A DNA stretch of 64,000 bases from Ustilago trichophora (lineage: Eukaryota; Basidiomycota; Ustilaginomycetes; Ustilaginales; Ustilaginaceae), in assembly GCA_900323505.1 (NCBI GenBank), contig OOIN01000025.1:62001-126000 (forward strand). The letters are read 5' to 3'. The translations under genes were made by a program, and so were the position numbers. The notes beneath the pieces were generated by a model that was not told where the DNA came from, did no database searches, and worked only from the letters and a program-made list of their open reading frames with translations. Below, piece after piece: positions 1-10,010 of the stretch. The stretch's first letter is position 1; every line of letters starts with the position of its first letter.

Positions 1-3000
1 TCCCAGTATGCATCCGACTTGTACACCGTCACCGACATGATGAGAATGTCGCAGTTGAGCACGGTGCGTACGGTGAGCTTGTTGAGCTCGCCCTTGGAGG
101 TGACGACGCGGACGGTCAGGTTCTTGCCGCAGAACTTGCGCACCTCCTTCTCCCACTGCTTGCAAAGATGGCCGGGGACAATGATGAGCGTGGCGCGAGT
201 AGGGATGTAGGTGCCGTCTTCGCCGGCGGGGAGTGCGGGCAGTTCGCGGCGGTGAGGGGAGGAAGCGATGAGGGCGAGAGAGATACAGGTCTTACCGTAA
301 CCGACAGCGTCGGCCAACACACCTCCGCGGACAGTGATGGGTCGAACGGCCCGGCCCTCTGCACGCCAGCCGAGGGGATCGAGCAGACCTTCCGAGATCT
401 CTTCCTCGTGGAAAGGCTGTACGTTGGCCTCTTCCTGTTTCAGCATCCATGTGAGCGATCGTTTCTGCTCTCTTCGCAGCTGAAGTGCAAAGAGACCCGG
501 CGTCGGCGCTTCAGCGTCCTGTCGGTTGCTGCGGAGCGTGTAGCGAGGCAATCTAAACATGTCGATCGAACGATCGAGCTTGGTGAGACGCCACGAGAGC
601 TCGACAGCGCCTGCATTCTTAGACGGAGGCAATCGCGACACGGCGCGATGCATCAAGGTGGCGGCATTGAGTCCGAAGCGGACCTGTGCAACGTCATCCT
701 TGAGACGCAACTGAACGACAAAGGGTGAGGGACGGTTCTTGAGCGCCTGCTCGTAGGGACCTGCCTGCATCGTGTTCTCCACAGGGATGACGGGCTTGCC
801 TGGAATCGCCAGCCACTGGATGTCGGGCTCGGAAGGCGCACATCGTGCGCAGTTGGCAGTGGCACAATCGAACGGATCGTGCTTGGCGGGCATCCAGCTG
901 TCCAGTGCATCGACGTCGGGCAGACGTTCCACCAGCCAAGCAAGGTGGCTGAAGGTAGTGTTGGTCTTGTGCAGCAGATCCACTTGACCCCACACGCCAT
1001 CGGCAGGCCAGATGCGGTCCATGCCTCGGCCCAGTACAGGCGCTTCGCAGGTCAAGACGGCCACCGAAGAAGTGCAGTCCTCCTCGCGCAGATCCAGGTC
1101 GTAGGTCTGCTTGGGGATTGCCATCTTTCCGTCTACACCAGTACCAGCGCGCACGCTGAAAGAAGTGGCCTTCCGCCAAGCTCCCGAGATGGTCAGCTTG
1201 ACATTTTCTTCGACCTCCTCCTTGCCTGGCACTGCAAGGGCGGGCCGCCATCCAGGCTCGAGCTGTGCCACCGAGACACGCTCGAGCGGATACGGCCAGC
1301 GCGAGGTATCGGTAGAAAAGACGAAGCGATCCGCAGCCTGATCCTTGAATCGATCCGTGTCGATGAAGAGGAAGAGCCGTCGATGGTTGGAAGCGTCTTG
1401 GTCACCTCGGCGGACGTGAAGGGCGCCGCATGCAGTACCGCACTGTTCGAGCAGGTCATAGGCACCATCGATATCGGCATCCAACAGACCTTTGATACTT
1501 TCGGGTACTTTGACGTGCATCTCCGAGTATCGGAGCTTGTCTGAAAACTTGCCGCCCAGACCCATGGCGCTCTGCCAGGTCTGCACCTGCGGACCCGCAC
1601 TGCGCACCGTGACGGTGGCGACCTTGGTGGTGGGCAGACACAGCTCCCACTGTCCATGGAGAAGATCCACGTTTTCTGCCTTGGCGTTCAGAGCCATACG
1701 CGCCACAGGCTGGATGAGCAGCTTGCGCAGCGGACTGCCGGCGGGTTCGTCGACGGCGGGATCCACGAGAATGCGCCAGTGCGGCTCGATGGGGTCGAGA
1801 AGCAGATCGAGGCGTGCACCCGGTGCAGCAAATTGAGCCTGCCAGACTTTTTGTCGGAGCAGCGACTGGAAGCGGAACTCGGCTGATTCGAGCACCTCGA
1901 CGACGCGCTTGTTCCATCGCTTGGCGACCGAGTCGTTGTCAAAGGGCAGATCCTTCATGAGCGACGAGACAATGTCGTTGGTCAGCCCCTTGGCCTCGAG
2001 ACGCATTGGAAGAGCTGCCTTGAGCAAAGGAGCAAAGTCGTCTGGAGACGAGCGAGTCAAGGTGTCGGGGACAAACTTGTGCACTGGGCGACCCTTGCAG
2101 GTCTCGCATGCCGTGTGATCGCACTCGGCACAGCGGTGGACAGGAACGTCGACGACGCGGCTTCGACCTTCGCAGTTGCAGAGCTGTGCGCTGTTGACTG
2201 CGGCAGCGAGTAGCTCGGGCATCGAGACCTGCTTGCTTGTAGTGAGATCCAAAGGCTGAGCAGCCAGAAGCTCATCGTGAGCGATGGCGCTCTCGTCTTG
2301 ATCGACGACCTTTTCGACCACCTGGCTGGTGCTCATCAGCTCGCCCTCCTTCTTCTCCGCGGCCCACAGCTTGGCCGCCTTTCTCTTTTCGCCATCCTCC
2401 TTGAGATCATCCATACCGACCAGCAGGGCGGCGAGCACACAAGCACCTACCACGGTAGAACTCATGGCGTTACCGGCGAGATCCTGAAGCTGATCATCCG
2501 TCTCTCGGGTAAGCAGCAGCTCGTCGAGAGGCAGTCCTTGAAGCGAGAGCGCTTCCAGTCCGATCAGTGGACCACCACGCGAGGTGAGGAAGGGGATACC
2601 TGATGGAGTGAGACAAGGAGCGATGCCTGGTCGAGAAGCAGCGACATTACGATCGACGTTCTGAGAAAGCTCCCAAATCTTGGACTTGTAGATCGGATCT
2701 TGGCCCATGGCAGCGAAACGGAGGGTGGTGATGTCGAGCAAATCAGTGACACGCTCAGGCTGACGAACGGCCCACTCGTTCCAACCGTCGTGCGACATCT
2801 TGCAGGTGCCTCCCTCTTCCCAAGCTGTGAGAGGACGAGTCTTGCCGAGCTCTTCTTCATCTCGTGCTCGCTCGTGACGACTCTGGCACTTGGACCAGTC
2901 GATGGTAGATCGACCCTTGCTGAGACCTTCGCCGTGTGCGAATTGACGACGGACACGCTGGATACGTGGGTCGTCGGTGGGCAGCAAGAAAGCGTCGAGT

Positions 3001-4625
3001 GGGCTCGAAGCTGGGCGCATGAGGACGTTGGTGATGAGCTCCCAGTTCTGAGGGAGCGAGTTTTTGTTGTTTCTGCACGCGAGCAAGTAGCCTCTCTGAC
3101 GAGTGTGGGGGATGTAGTAGTTCTTGGTGTCGAAGGTGTTGCTGAAGCCGACATCGTAGCCGGCTTCGCTGACGATGGTCTCGGCGACACCGACCCAGGG
3201 GGCGTTTTTGACGTTTTCGAGAATGACAAGAGTGGGTTTGTGACGCATGACCCACTCGAGCATACCTCGGAAGGTGCGGCCACTCTCACCGCCATCGTTG
3301 AGGCCCTTTTTGCTGTTGTTGAGATGCGAGTAGTCGACGCACGAAGTACCTGCGATGAGGATGTCAACATCGCCAGGCACGTCTACAAGGGCACCATAGG
3401 CGGTGTGAGCCTTCTTGCCGCCGAGTTCGGTGACATCTCGGAAGAGGATGGGAGGCGAAAAGTTGCGCTCAATGTAGGCCTGCTTGAAGGGCTCGATCTC
3501 GCAGGAAAAGACGTGTTCGATCTTGATGCGAATGCCGTGCTTCTCGTGGATGGCACGGCACATGAGCTCGAGAGCGAGGAGTGGCGATTCGGTACCCGAG
3601 CACATGGTGGCGACGCGCAGAGGACGGTCTTTGAGCGTCTTTGCCAGCTCGAGAATGGCAGGTGCACGATCGATCATGTCACCAAAGATGTCGGCAAGAT
3701 CGTGAATGGGTGGGTAGAGGTTGGCCTCGGCTTTTTCCTTGACTTTGAGACGCAAGTCGGCGATCTCGGCAGGCGAAGGAACGAAAGGCATCTTGCGGAA
3801 AGGATGCTGTTGAGCAAACTTGGACTTGAAGCCTTTGCCGCTGGAGAAGGAGGGGACGGATGCACCTGCACGACCTTTTGCTGCAGCGGGGCCCTTTTTG
3901 CGAGGCTTTTCGTCGCCGTCATCGTCGAGGAAATCGTCATCATCCTCGAGCATCTGGTGGGAACGCTTGGCCTTGTCACTGGGGCTGTCGAAGAGCGAAA
4001 AGAGCTTCTTGGGACCTTGGGAGGGAGGGCCGGTGGAACGGAGAGAGCGTTGCGAGGAAGACTTGGGCAGGTTGGAGATGGTTTTGAGAGGCGTTGCCTT
4101 GTCTGCAAGCACTACGACAGGCTCGGAACCGTAAAAGTAGCCGGTTTGGGGATGATCGGCATCAGCAGGAGTTTCGGGCATGCTTGTTAGGGGCGTCGCT
4201 GAGCGACCTCCGCTGCTGGCTTGGGCGGACGAATCGCTGTCGCTGCCATCGTCGTCATCATCTTCGGCCTCTGTATGCTTGTCTGGGTTGAAGTCGTCGT
4301 CGCTGTCGGATGCGACTTTGCGAAGGCGTCCCTTTCCTCTGAAGAGAGCGCTATCAGAAGCTGATTCCGAGTCGGATTCCGAATCCGAGATGACCTCGAC
4401 AGGAGTCGGAGTCTTCTTGACGGAGGATGATCGAGCGGACCTGGCAGGTGATTTTGTGGTGGTGATGGTAGTGACAGTGGTTGAGATGGTGGTGGTGGTG
4501 GATGACTTGGATGGCGACGAGTCAGCCGCAGCGGATCGAGAGAAGAACGAGTCGATTTGACCTTGGCCAGGCGTCCATGCCGCCTTTCTCGGAGTATTCC
4601 GCTTTGGTGTTGTGCGTGCCACCAT
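1..4625 (-). CDS. DNMT5: DNMT5-type cytosine-5 DNA methyltransferase fused to SNF2 helicase (partial, C-terminus off window)
   Basis: The reading frame starts at an ATG (4625) and stays open to the left edge, giving at least 1541 residues and no stop in the window. The first ~290 residues are disordered and acidic, with a PIP-box-like stretch QGQIDSFF at residues 21-28; I see no chromodomain there. The methyltransferase begins near residue 335 with motif I (CSGTE). Motif IV is TSCVDYS, with catalytic Cys at about 429, followed by ENV (motif VI, ~465) and QRGYLLA (motif VIII, ~513). A Cys/His cluster (CNC, HRCAECDH, CETC) from about 816 fits the RING-like finger of this family. A SNF2 ATPase starts near 1435 with Walker A VGYGKT. 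This order is that of DNMT5, which in Cryptococcus is an ATP-dependent maintenance methylase for CpG. The remaining helicase lobes lie outside the window. The MTase plus SNF2 order makes the call firm. Confidence 0.93.
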   Translation of the reverse strand, partial: MVARTTPKRNTPRKAAWTPGQGQIDSFFSRSAAADSSPSKSSTTTTISTTVTTITTTKSPARSARSSSVKKTPTPVEVISDSESDSESASDSALFRGKGRLRKVASDSDDDFNPDKHTEAEDDDDDGSDSDSSAQASSGGRSATPLTSMPETPADADHPQTGYFYGSEPVVVLADKATPLKTISNLPKSSSQRSLRSTGPPSQGPKKLFSLFDSPSDKAKRSHQMLEDDDDFLDDDGDEKPRKKGPAAAKGRAGASVPSFSSGKGFKSKFAQQHPFRKMPFVPSPAEIADLRLKVKEKAEANLYPPIHDLADIFGDMIDRAPAILELAKTLKDRPLRVATMCSGTESPLLALELMCRAIHEKHGIRIKIEHVFSCEIEPFKQAYIERNFSPPILFRDVTELGGKKAHTAYGALVDVPGDVDILIAGTSCVDYSHLNNSKKGLNDGGESGRTFRGMLEWVMRHKPTLVILENVKNAPWVGVAETIVSEAGYDVGFSNTFDTKNYYIPHTRQRGYLLACRNNKNSLPQNWELITNVLMRPASSPLDAFLLPTDDPRIQRVRRQFAHGEGLSKGRSTIDWSKCQSRHERARDEEELGKTRPLTAWEEGGTCKMSHDGWNEWAVRQPERVTDLLDITTLRFAAMGQDPIYKSKIWELSQNVDRNVAASRPGIAPCLTPSGIPFLTSRGGPLIGLEALSLQGLPLDELLLTRETDDQLQDLAGNAMSSTVVGACVLAALLVGMDDLKEDGEKRKAAKLWAAEKKEGELMSTSQVVEKVVDQDESAIAHDELLAAQPLDLTTSKQVSMPELLAAAVNSAQLCNCEGRSRVVDVPVHRCAECDHTACETCKGRPVHKFVPDTLTRSSPDDFAPLLKAALPMRLEAKGLTNDIVSSLMKDLPFDNDSVAKRWNKRVVEVLESAEFRFQSLLRQKVWQAQFAAPGARLDLLLDPIEPHWRILVDPAVDEPAGSPLRKLLIQPVARMALNAKAENVDLLHGQWELCLPTTKVATVTVRSAGPQVQTWQSAMGLGGKFSDKLRYSEMHVKVPESIKGLLDADIDGAYDLLEQCGTACGALHVRRGDQDASNHRRLFLFIDTDRFKDQAADRFVFSTDTSRWPYPLERVSVAQLEPGWRPALAVPGKEEVEENVKLTISGAWRKATSFSVRAGTGVDGKMAIPKQTYDLDLREEDCTSSVAVLTCEAPVLGRGMDRIWPADGVWGQVDLLHKTNTTFSHLAWLVERLPDVDALDSWMPAKHDPFDCATANCARCAPSEPDIQWLAIPGKPVIPVENTMQAGPYEQALKNRPSPFVVQLRLKDDVAQVRFGLNAATLMHRAVSRLPPSKNAGAVELSWRLTKLDRSIDMFRLPRYTLRSNRQDAEAPTPGLFALQLRREQKRSLTWMLKQEEANVQPFHEEEISEGLLDPLGWRAEGRAVRPITVRGGVLADAVGYGKTCISLALIASSPHRRELPALPAGEDGTYIPTRATLIIVPGHLCKQWEKEVRKFCGKNLTVRVVTSKGELNKLTVRTVLNCDILIMSVTVYKSDAYW

Positions 4626-5432
4626 GTTGAAAGACGGATCAGCCGACCGTTGCTGTGTCACCAGTGTCGGATAGGAAGCCGATAGCGTGGGAGAATCGAA
4701 AAAAGTGGTGCTTTGTTTTTGGATTTACGTGTTATGCGTTCATGGGAATGCAGTTGGATATGCGATGATATGCTGTTGACGATAAAGATGCTTGTTGAAG
4801 AGAGTCTACGATGGTCGATGCAGAATGAATGAAGGAATGAATGAACGGTGCGGTATGGTGTAGAAGAGAGGAGAGGAGAGGAAAGGAGAGTAATATCTAG
4901 GCTGTGAACCCTCCCCACACACAGACACACGCTCTACTGACACACGTCACGAAGAAACGACAACCAAAAGGAAACAGCTGTCTAAACGCGACACATAAGA
5001 CGAACGACACGCTCCTCGTCTCTTGTCTCACAGCTCTCTTCTGGCCAAAGGGTCTCCTCAAGTCAGGGTTCTCTGTTGTTTGAAAATGAGCTGAGTGTTG
5101 CACTTTTCTAGGCTGCAAATTTGGCGCGCGTCGCGTTGATGAAGCCTAAATCTAAAATTCACATCAGACTCGATTTTAGAGCGCGCCGTGTCGTTGCACC
5201 CTTCTTCTTCTTTCATATTTGTTCTTGAATCGCACAGGCCAGCAGCAACACTGAAGCACAGCACAACAGCAGGGAGAGAGAGAGTGTGTGTGTGTGTGGT
5301 TTTGAAATGTGTTTAATGGAAGAAGATCAAGATGAAGTGTGACAATGCGACAGAGCGGGGCTGATCCGATGCGATGTCGTCTTCGTGGTGTGTGCGACGC
5401 ATCGGAATCGGACCGATGGCTGACTGATCTTT
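4626..5432. promoter_or_regulatory. DNMT5 upstream region / SHQ1 3' flank
   Basis: 807 bp between two minus-strand genes. It holds the DNMT5 promoter and the SHQ1 3' end. I see a GA then GT microsatellite at about 5273-5299 and GA-rich sequence at 4864-4890, which is CT-rich on the DNMT5 coding strand. Short open frames here show no recognisable protein. Confidence 0.5.
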
Positions 5433-6848
5433 TCAAACAAATCCTCCTTCGCCATCCTCCAATGCCTGCTTGGCGGCCTCTTCCAAGACGTCCAGATCCC
5501 ATTCCTCTCCTCCCACCGCTTGCTTTGAGATGACATTCGCCTGTTGCATCACGCTTTGAATGGCTCTGCCGAGCTTCTCCAGCTGTTCTTGATTCGGTGG
5601 CTGAGCCAGGAGTCCTGCAATCCATACCTCTGACAACCGACACAGGATGGCATCTTCTCCCTCTTCAAGACGAGTCGCGATCATATGGACGCAGTTGTTG
5701 ACGTGTTCTCTGCCAGCTTTGATTCGACCAAGCGTGTCGTGGATACATGCCATCGCCAGCTCCCAGTGTCGATAGAGCGGGATGGTCAGCGCCCTACGCA
5801 CGCATCCAATCAGCACTGATGCTACCACAGACTCCAGCGAGGTAGCTGCTTCTGTACACGTTTGCGGCAATGTCGAGGCGGATAGAGAGCGGCAAAGCTT
5901 GGCGATGGTCCATCCGGATTCGACGGTGGGATCGCCTTCATTGGTGCGTTCGTCGTAGCTGAAAGCAAACAGGAGCTGGAGGACCAATGCCAGGGTTTCC
6001 ACATCGACATCGGTCCCCGTGGCGGCTGCAGAACTGCAAGAGTTGGGACTTGGCAGTCTTGGCTGGAAGCGTAGCAGATGCGCCAATTCGCCGTCGATAT
6101 CCAAAAAGTTGTCCATGTAGATGCCTTCGTCCCAACGCTGCTCCTCGTACGCCAGCGCTGCCTGTTCGCGCTGTCCCGGCTCGACAGCATCCGGATTCGA
6201 CACTTCTAGCACGTTTCGCGTATCCGCACAACCTCCCGGAATCAACGAGCCGGTGAATTTGCCTCTGAAGCCGAATGCAAAGCTTTGACCTCTCGCGCTC
6301 GAAGCTGCCGGTGCCTGCGCGGTTCCAGCATCGATTGCAGCTTCGCCGTCATCATCGGTGACCGTCGTCAACCCTTGATTGCGCAGCGCCTGCTGCAGTA
6401 GCGCTTTGGCCGCCTCGTCGGAACCCTCGTTGACTGTACCTGGAGGAGGCTGGAAGAATCCTTTCGACTGCTCTGCATCCGAAAGCGCCTGCTTGAGCTG
6501 ATCCTCGGGTAGCAACTGTGGCTGCAACTGCTCCAGTCCTGCAAACTGCTCGCCTCGCTGCACCTTGTTGAGCGTTACTCGGAAGTGCGACACTCCTCCT
6601 TGCGAGCTGCTGCTGCTTGATGCACTGTCTCTCACCGCCGTCGCAATCGTCTCTGCATCCGAAGCGGGTCGAGTGACTGCACCGGGCAGCACCAAAGGCA
6701 AGTAATACGGTTCGAGATGAAATCCAAAGATGCATCCTTCTACCGCAATGTTGGGCTTGGTCGCAGCTGCACCAGTCGCAGACACATCGATGTAAACGTG
6801 ATCTGCATCCTGCGACACTTCGTAAGGGGGGATGCTGAATCCGTCCAT
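5433..6848 (-). CDS. SHQ1: Shq1, assembly chaperone for box H/ACA ribonucleoproteins
   Basis: Shq1 binds the pseudouridine synthase dyskerin/Cbf5 and protects it before H/ACA snoRNP assembly in the nucleus. The best start is the ATG at 6848, giving MDGFSIPPYEVSQDADHVY, the opening strand of the N-terminal CS (p23-like) domain; 471 residues, near the ~500 of yeast Shq1. The frame is open farther upstream but only by a non-ATG codon and without family similarity. The CS domain covers roughly residues 1-100 (FHLEPYYLPL is typical). A disordered linker of about 100 residues follows. The Shq1-specific helical domain begins around YEEQRWDEGIYMDNFLDID and contains the WELAMACIHDTLGRI segment. The protein ends with an acidic tail. 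It is divergent from the MFS gene, with ~740 bp between start codons. Confidence 0.9.
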   Translation of the reverse strand: MDGFSIPPYEVSQDADHVYIDVSATGAAATKPNIAVEGCIFGFHLEPYYLPLVLPGAVTRPASDAETIATAVRDSASSSSSSQGGVSHFRVTLNKVQRGEQFAGLEQLQPQLLPEDQLKQALSDAEQSKGFFQPPPGTVNEGSDEAAKALLQQALRNQGLTTVTDDDGEAAIDAGTAQAPAASSARGQSFAFGFRGKFTGSLIPGGCADTRNVLEVSNPDAVEPGQREQAALAYEEQRWDEGIYMDNFLDIDGELAHLLRFQPRLPSPNSCSSAAATGTDVDVETLALVLQLLFAFSYDERTNEGDPTVESGWTIAKLCRSLSASTLPQTCTEAATSLESVVASVLIGCVRRALTIPLYRHWELAMACIHDTLGRIKAGREHVNNCVHMIATRLEEGEDAILCRLSEVWIAGLLAQPPNQEQLEKLGRAIQSVMQQANVISKQAVGGEEWDLDVLEEAAKQALEDGEGGFV

Positions 6849-7589
6849 GTTTTGCTTTGCGTTCTTGCTATAGATGCTCAAGGTAGCGATGATCGATGGA
6901 AAAGGTGGAGGAATGCGAAGTTTTGCAGCCTTCTTTTTGCTCCAAGATTTTTCTTTTGGACCCTGTTTTCCTTTTTCGAAAATTGCACTTTTCTCGGCGA
7001 TTTGGCCGGAAGACACAACTCTCCACAAGATCCCACCGAATCTTGGATAGCCGCCAGCCACAGCATGCGCACCGAGTCACGCCTGATGGCAGCATCCGAA
7101 TAGCACAGCAACACGCGAGCGAGTCATTTGCCGAACCACCGGCAACTACGGTTAGGCACAAGTGTAACCATTACACACCTCCCACACGATAGGTTCTTTT
7201 CCCCCACCCACGTTTGACTTTCTCGGCATCTGTTCTTCCGTACCATCTGGTTGCGATTGCGATTTTGATTGCTTCTCAGCCTCTGACTCGGCGTCCGATT
7301 ACATCAAGATTTGTTGGTTTTTCTTATGGCAAAGAGGTTGTCAGAATTGAGCTTTCGAGTTAGCTGCGTTGCCGACGACGTCTATACAACGCTGATCTCG
7401 AGGTTGTTCTCAAAGTTTGCTCTGACTCACTCGACTCAGCTCTCAAGGTGCTAGACCGATTGTTTAGAAGGTTTTGCAATGTCCATATATTGCCCATAGA
7501 GACCTTTTACGAATCCAAGCTTCTGCTACCATCAACACGAACTCCATCATCACTTCTCATAGAGCGATAGGACCACGACACGACCGACT
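6849..7589. promoter_or_regulatory. Divergent promoter region, SHQ1 / MFS transporter
   Basis: 741 bp between two divergent ATGs. It is T-rich toward the MFS side (7190-7480). I see no RNA gene and no convincing short protein. Confidence 0.5.
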
Positions 7590-9404
7590 ATGCCGCCAGA
7601 ACACCCATTACGAGCCGATGCCGCCTCCAGTGCCGCCGGTGACGATAGGAACGGCAGTCTCGCCCACAACCACGACGACGACACCGAGCGCACCTCTTTA
7701 CTCCGTCATCCTCCCTCTCATCCTTCCGAGACACCCCTACCCAAACGCGCGATCACCATCCTCGTCATCATGCGAGTTGCTGAGCCCATCAACTTTACCA
7801 TCATCTTCCCGTTTATCAACGAGATGGTCTACTCGATCGGTGCTACAGACGACCAAGCTCGAGTCGGCTTCTACGCCGGTATCATTGAGTCGCTTTTTGC
7901 GCTCTCGCAAACGCTCACCATCCTGTACTGGGGTTCGCTCTCCGACCGTATCGGACGCAAACCTGTCCTCCTCATGGGTCTCACCGGAGTCGCCTGCTCC
8001 GCGATCCTGTTCGGCTTGAGTCAGACATTCTGGTGGGCAGTTGCAGCGAGAGCCATGGCAGGCGCGACGAATGGCAATGTTGCAATTGTCAAGAGTGTAA
8101 TGGGGGAATTGACGGATAGTAGTAATCAGGCAAAAGCGTTCAGTCTGTTGCCGTTGACTTGGACTGTCGGGTGTCTCATCGGCCCTTTGTTGGGGGGTTA
8201 TTTGAGTAAGCCGGCGGTACAGTATCCGGGGACGTTTGGGAGGGCGGCGTGGTTGGGGTTGGGTGGGGTTTGGGAGAGGTTTCCGTTTTTCTTGCCTTGT
8301 TTGGTGTCGGCGATGATTACGGTGGGGAGTATTGTAGCGGGAGCGTTGTTTTTGGAAGAGACGCTGCCAGAGATTGTGGAGAGGCGGGAGAGGGAGCAGG
8401 CGGCGAAGCGGCAGCCCGGACCCAGTTCTTCCTCAGCCATAGGTGCCAATGGGACAAACGGATATGGCACCATCGACTCGTCATCAGGGATATCCCTCCA
8501 CCGCAGCAGCATGGAAAACGACACCTCTTCCGCCCCGTTGCGCAGACCCTCTGGCCGTCGAGCATCCACCTCTGGCATCCGCGTTCACAGCTGGCATTCT
8601 GGCTTCACTCCAACCCACACACCTCCTCGCTCGCCCTCGCCCTCGCCCTCGCCCATCCGACCCACCGAAGAACACTCTAGCGTATGGGAGCTTCTCTCGA
8701 TTCCGCAGATCCAAGCCGTCATGATATCCTACGCCTTTCTCGCGCTCATCTCTGTCGCTCTCGATGCGGTTCTGGTGCTCTACCTGTACGAGCCCATCTC
8801 TCTCGGCGGTGTTGGATTCACCTCTGACTCGACCGGAATCCTCCTCAGCATCAACGGGCTTGGAGGAGCCCTCGTGCAACTGTTCATGTTCCCACCGCTT
8901 CAAAAGCGATTCGGTACGCTGAAAACCTACCAACTGTCCATGTTCGCCTTCCCACTCTCGGTGATCCTGCTTCCCGTTGCGAATCTTATCGCACGTGCAG
9001 GCCTGACCGCATCTTCAGACTCTACGGGATGGTATGTGACCATGGTCTGGCTCTGTCTGTTGGTCAGTACGGCGATTAGGGTGGTGGGAGGGATGGCGTT
9101 TGCAAGCAACATGATTCTCGTCAACCAATGTTCGACGTTGACCAGAGGTACGGCGTTGGGGACGTTGAACAGTCTGGCACAGATGAGTAGCAGTATAACG
9201 AGGGCGATTGGACCGTATGTGGCAAATACGCTTTTCGCGCTTTCGGTGACAAAGAACTTGTTGGGTGGACAGTTGGTCTGGTTGGTACTAGGCGTGGTTG
9301 GTATGGTTGGTCCGTTGACTTGTTTGTTGATCAAAGATCTGGATAAGCAGCAGTCTCAGGAGGAGGAGGAAGAAGAGGAAGAGAGGGAAAGGTTGATGAG
9401 CTGA
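7590..9404 (+). CDS. Major facilitator superfamily transporter (Zifl1/tetracycline-exporter-like group)
   Basis: An intron-free 604-residue membrane protein starting at a true ATG. After ~50 polar residues, 12 transmembrane segments in two halves are visible. The MFS signature between TM2 and TM3 reads GSLSDRIGRKPVLLMG (about residues 128-143), and NFTIIFPFINEMV in TM1 is typical of the fungal family annotated as ZIFL1-like or membrane transporter Tcr/Tet. The loop between TM6 and TM7 is long and Ser/Pro-rich (~270-360, with repeated SPSPSPSP), and the C-terminus is an acidic Glu run. Substrate is unknown; members are usually proton-coupled drug or metal-chelate exporters at the plasma or vacuolar membrane. 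Base composition changes abruptly: about 8085-8420 and 9050-9404 are G/T-rich on the coding strand, whereas the rest favours C-ending codons. Confidence 0.88.
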   Translation: MPPEHPLRADAASSAAGDDRNGSLAHNHDDDTERTSLLRHPPSHPSETPLPKRAITILVIMRVAEPINFTIIFPFINEMVYSIGATDDQARVGFYAGIIESLFALSQTLTILYWGSLSDRIGRKPVLLMGLTGVACSAILFGLSQTFWWAVAARAMAGATNGNVAIVKSVMGELTDSSNQAKAFSLLPLTWTVGCLIGPLLGGYLSKPAVQYPGTFGRAAWLGLGGVWERFPFFLPCLVSAMITVGSIVAGALFLEETLPEIVERREREQAAKRQPGPSSSSAIGANGTNGYGTIDSSSGISLHRSSMENDTSSAPLRRPSGRRASTSGIRVHSWHSGFTPTHTPPRSPSPSPSPIRPTEEHSSVWELLSIPQIQAVMISYAFLALISVALDAVLVLYLYEPISLGGVGFTSDSTGILLSINGLGGALVQLFMFPPLQKRFGTLKTYQLSMFAFPLSVILLPVANLIARAGLTASSDSTGWYVTMVWLCLLVSTAIRVVGGMAFASNMILVNQCSTLTRGTALGTLNSLAQMSSSITRAIGPYVANTLFALSVTKNLLGGQLVWLVLGVVGMVGPLTCLLIKDLDKQQSQEEEEEEEERERLMS

Positions 9405-10010
9405 AATGACCCCTCTTTATGCCGTCAAAAGTCACGAGGAGGAGAAGTGGAAGAACCCTTATATGACCTGACATGACATCAATAATGAATCAAGTAGTTT
9501 CAACGCCCCTTTTGTCGCATATGTGTTGTGCACTCTGACAAGGGCTGGAAAGGCAGCAGGAGGCTGAAAGGCGGGAGAGTGACCGACTGAGCAATTGATC
9601 GATATGGGGAGTAAAATCTCAAGAATGGATCTGTACATTTCATGAACAAAAGTGTGTCGGATGATACGGATGACTTTGGGGTTAGGTGCACCTTTCAATA
9701 TTTACTTTTTGTTGTGCATTGTGTAAGGAGGTGCAAGTTGGATCATCGTAGGTCTGGTCTGTTGATGGACAGCAGAGTCAGAGGAAGAAAGGTGAAGCCG
9801 GCGAAGAAAGACCAAATTTGTCCTTCACTGTATCCATCCCATCAAGCGAAGAAGAAGAGCCGATGGAAAGAAGCTTCAAACGCACATACTGTATTAGAGG
9901 TTGGTAGGGGTATATGTATGTGAGACTTGAGATCAAGGCCTTGTCTACAACGATTCGAGCAAGTCTAGGCTTACATTCTAGCTAAAGAGAGAGTTACAAA
10001 AGTGCAGCAG
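9405..10010. other. Convergent spacer, MFS / WAPL 3' ends
   Basis: 606 bp between converging genes; it should hold both polyadenylation regions. One TACTGTA motif lies at 9887-9893. No gene recognised. Confidence 0.5.

Noticed and set aside
2700..4190. 496-codon plus-strand frame opposite DNMT5
   Set aside because: It is the antisense shadow of the DNMT5 frame, which carries all methyltransferase motifs.
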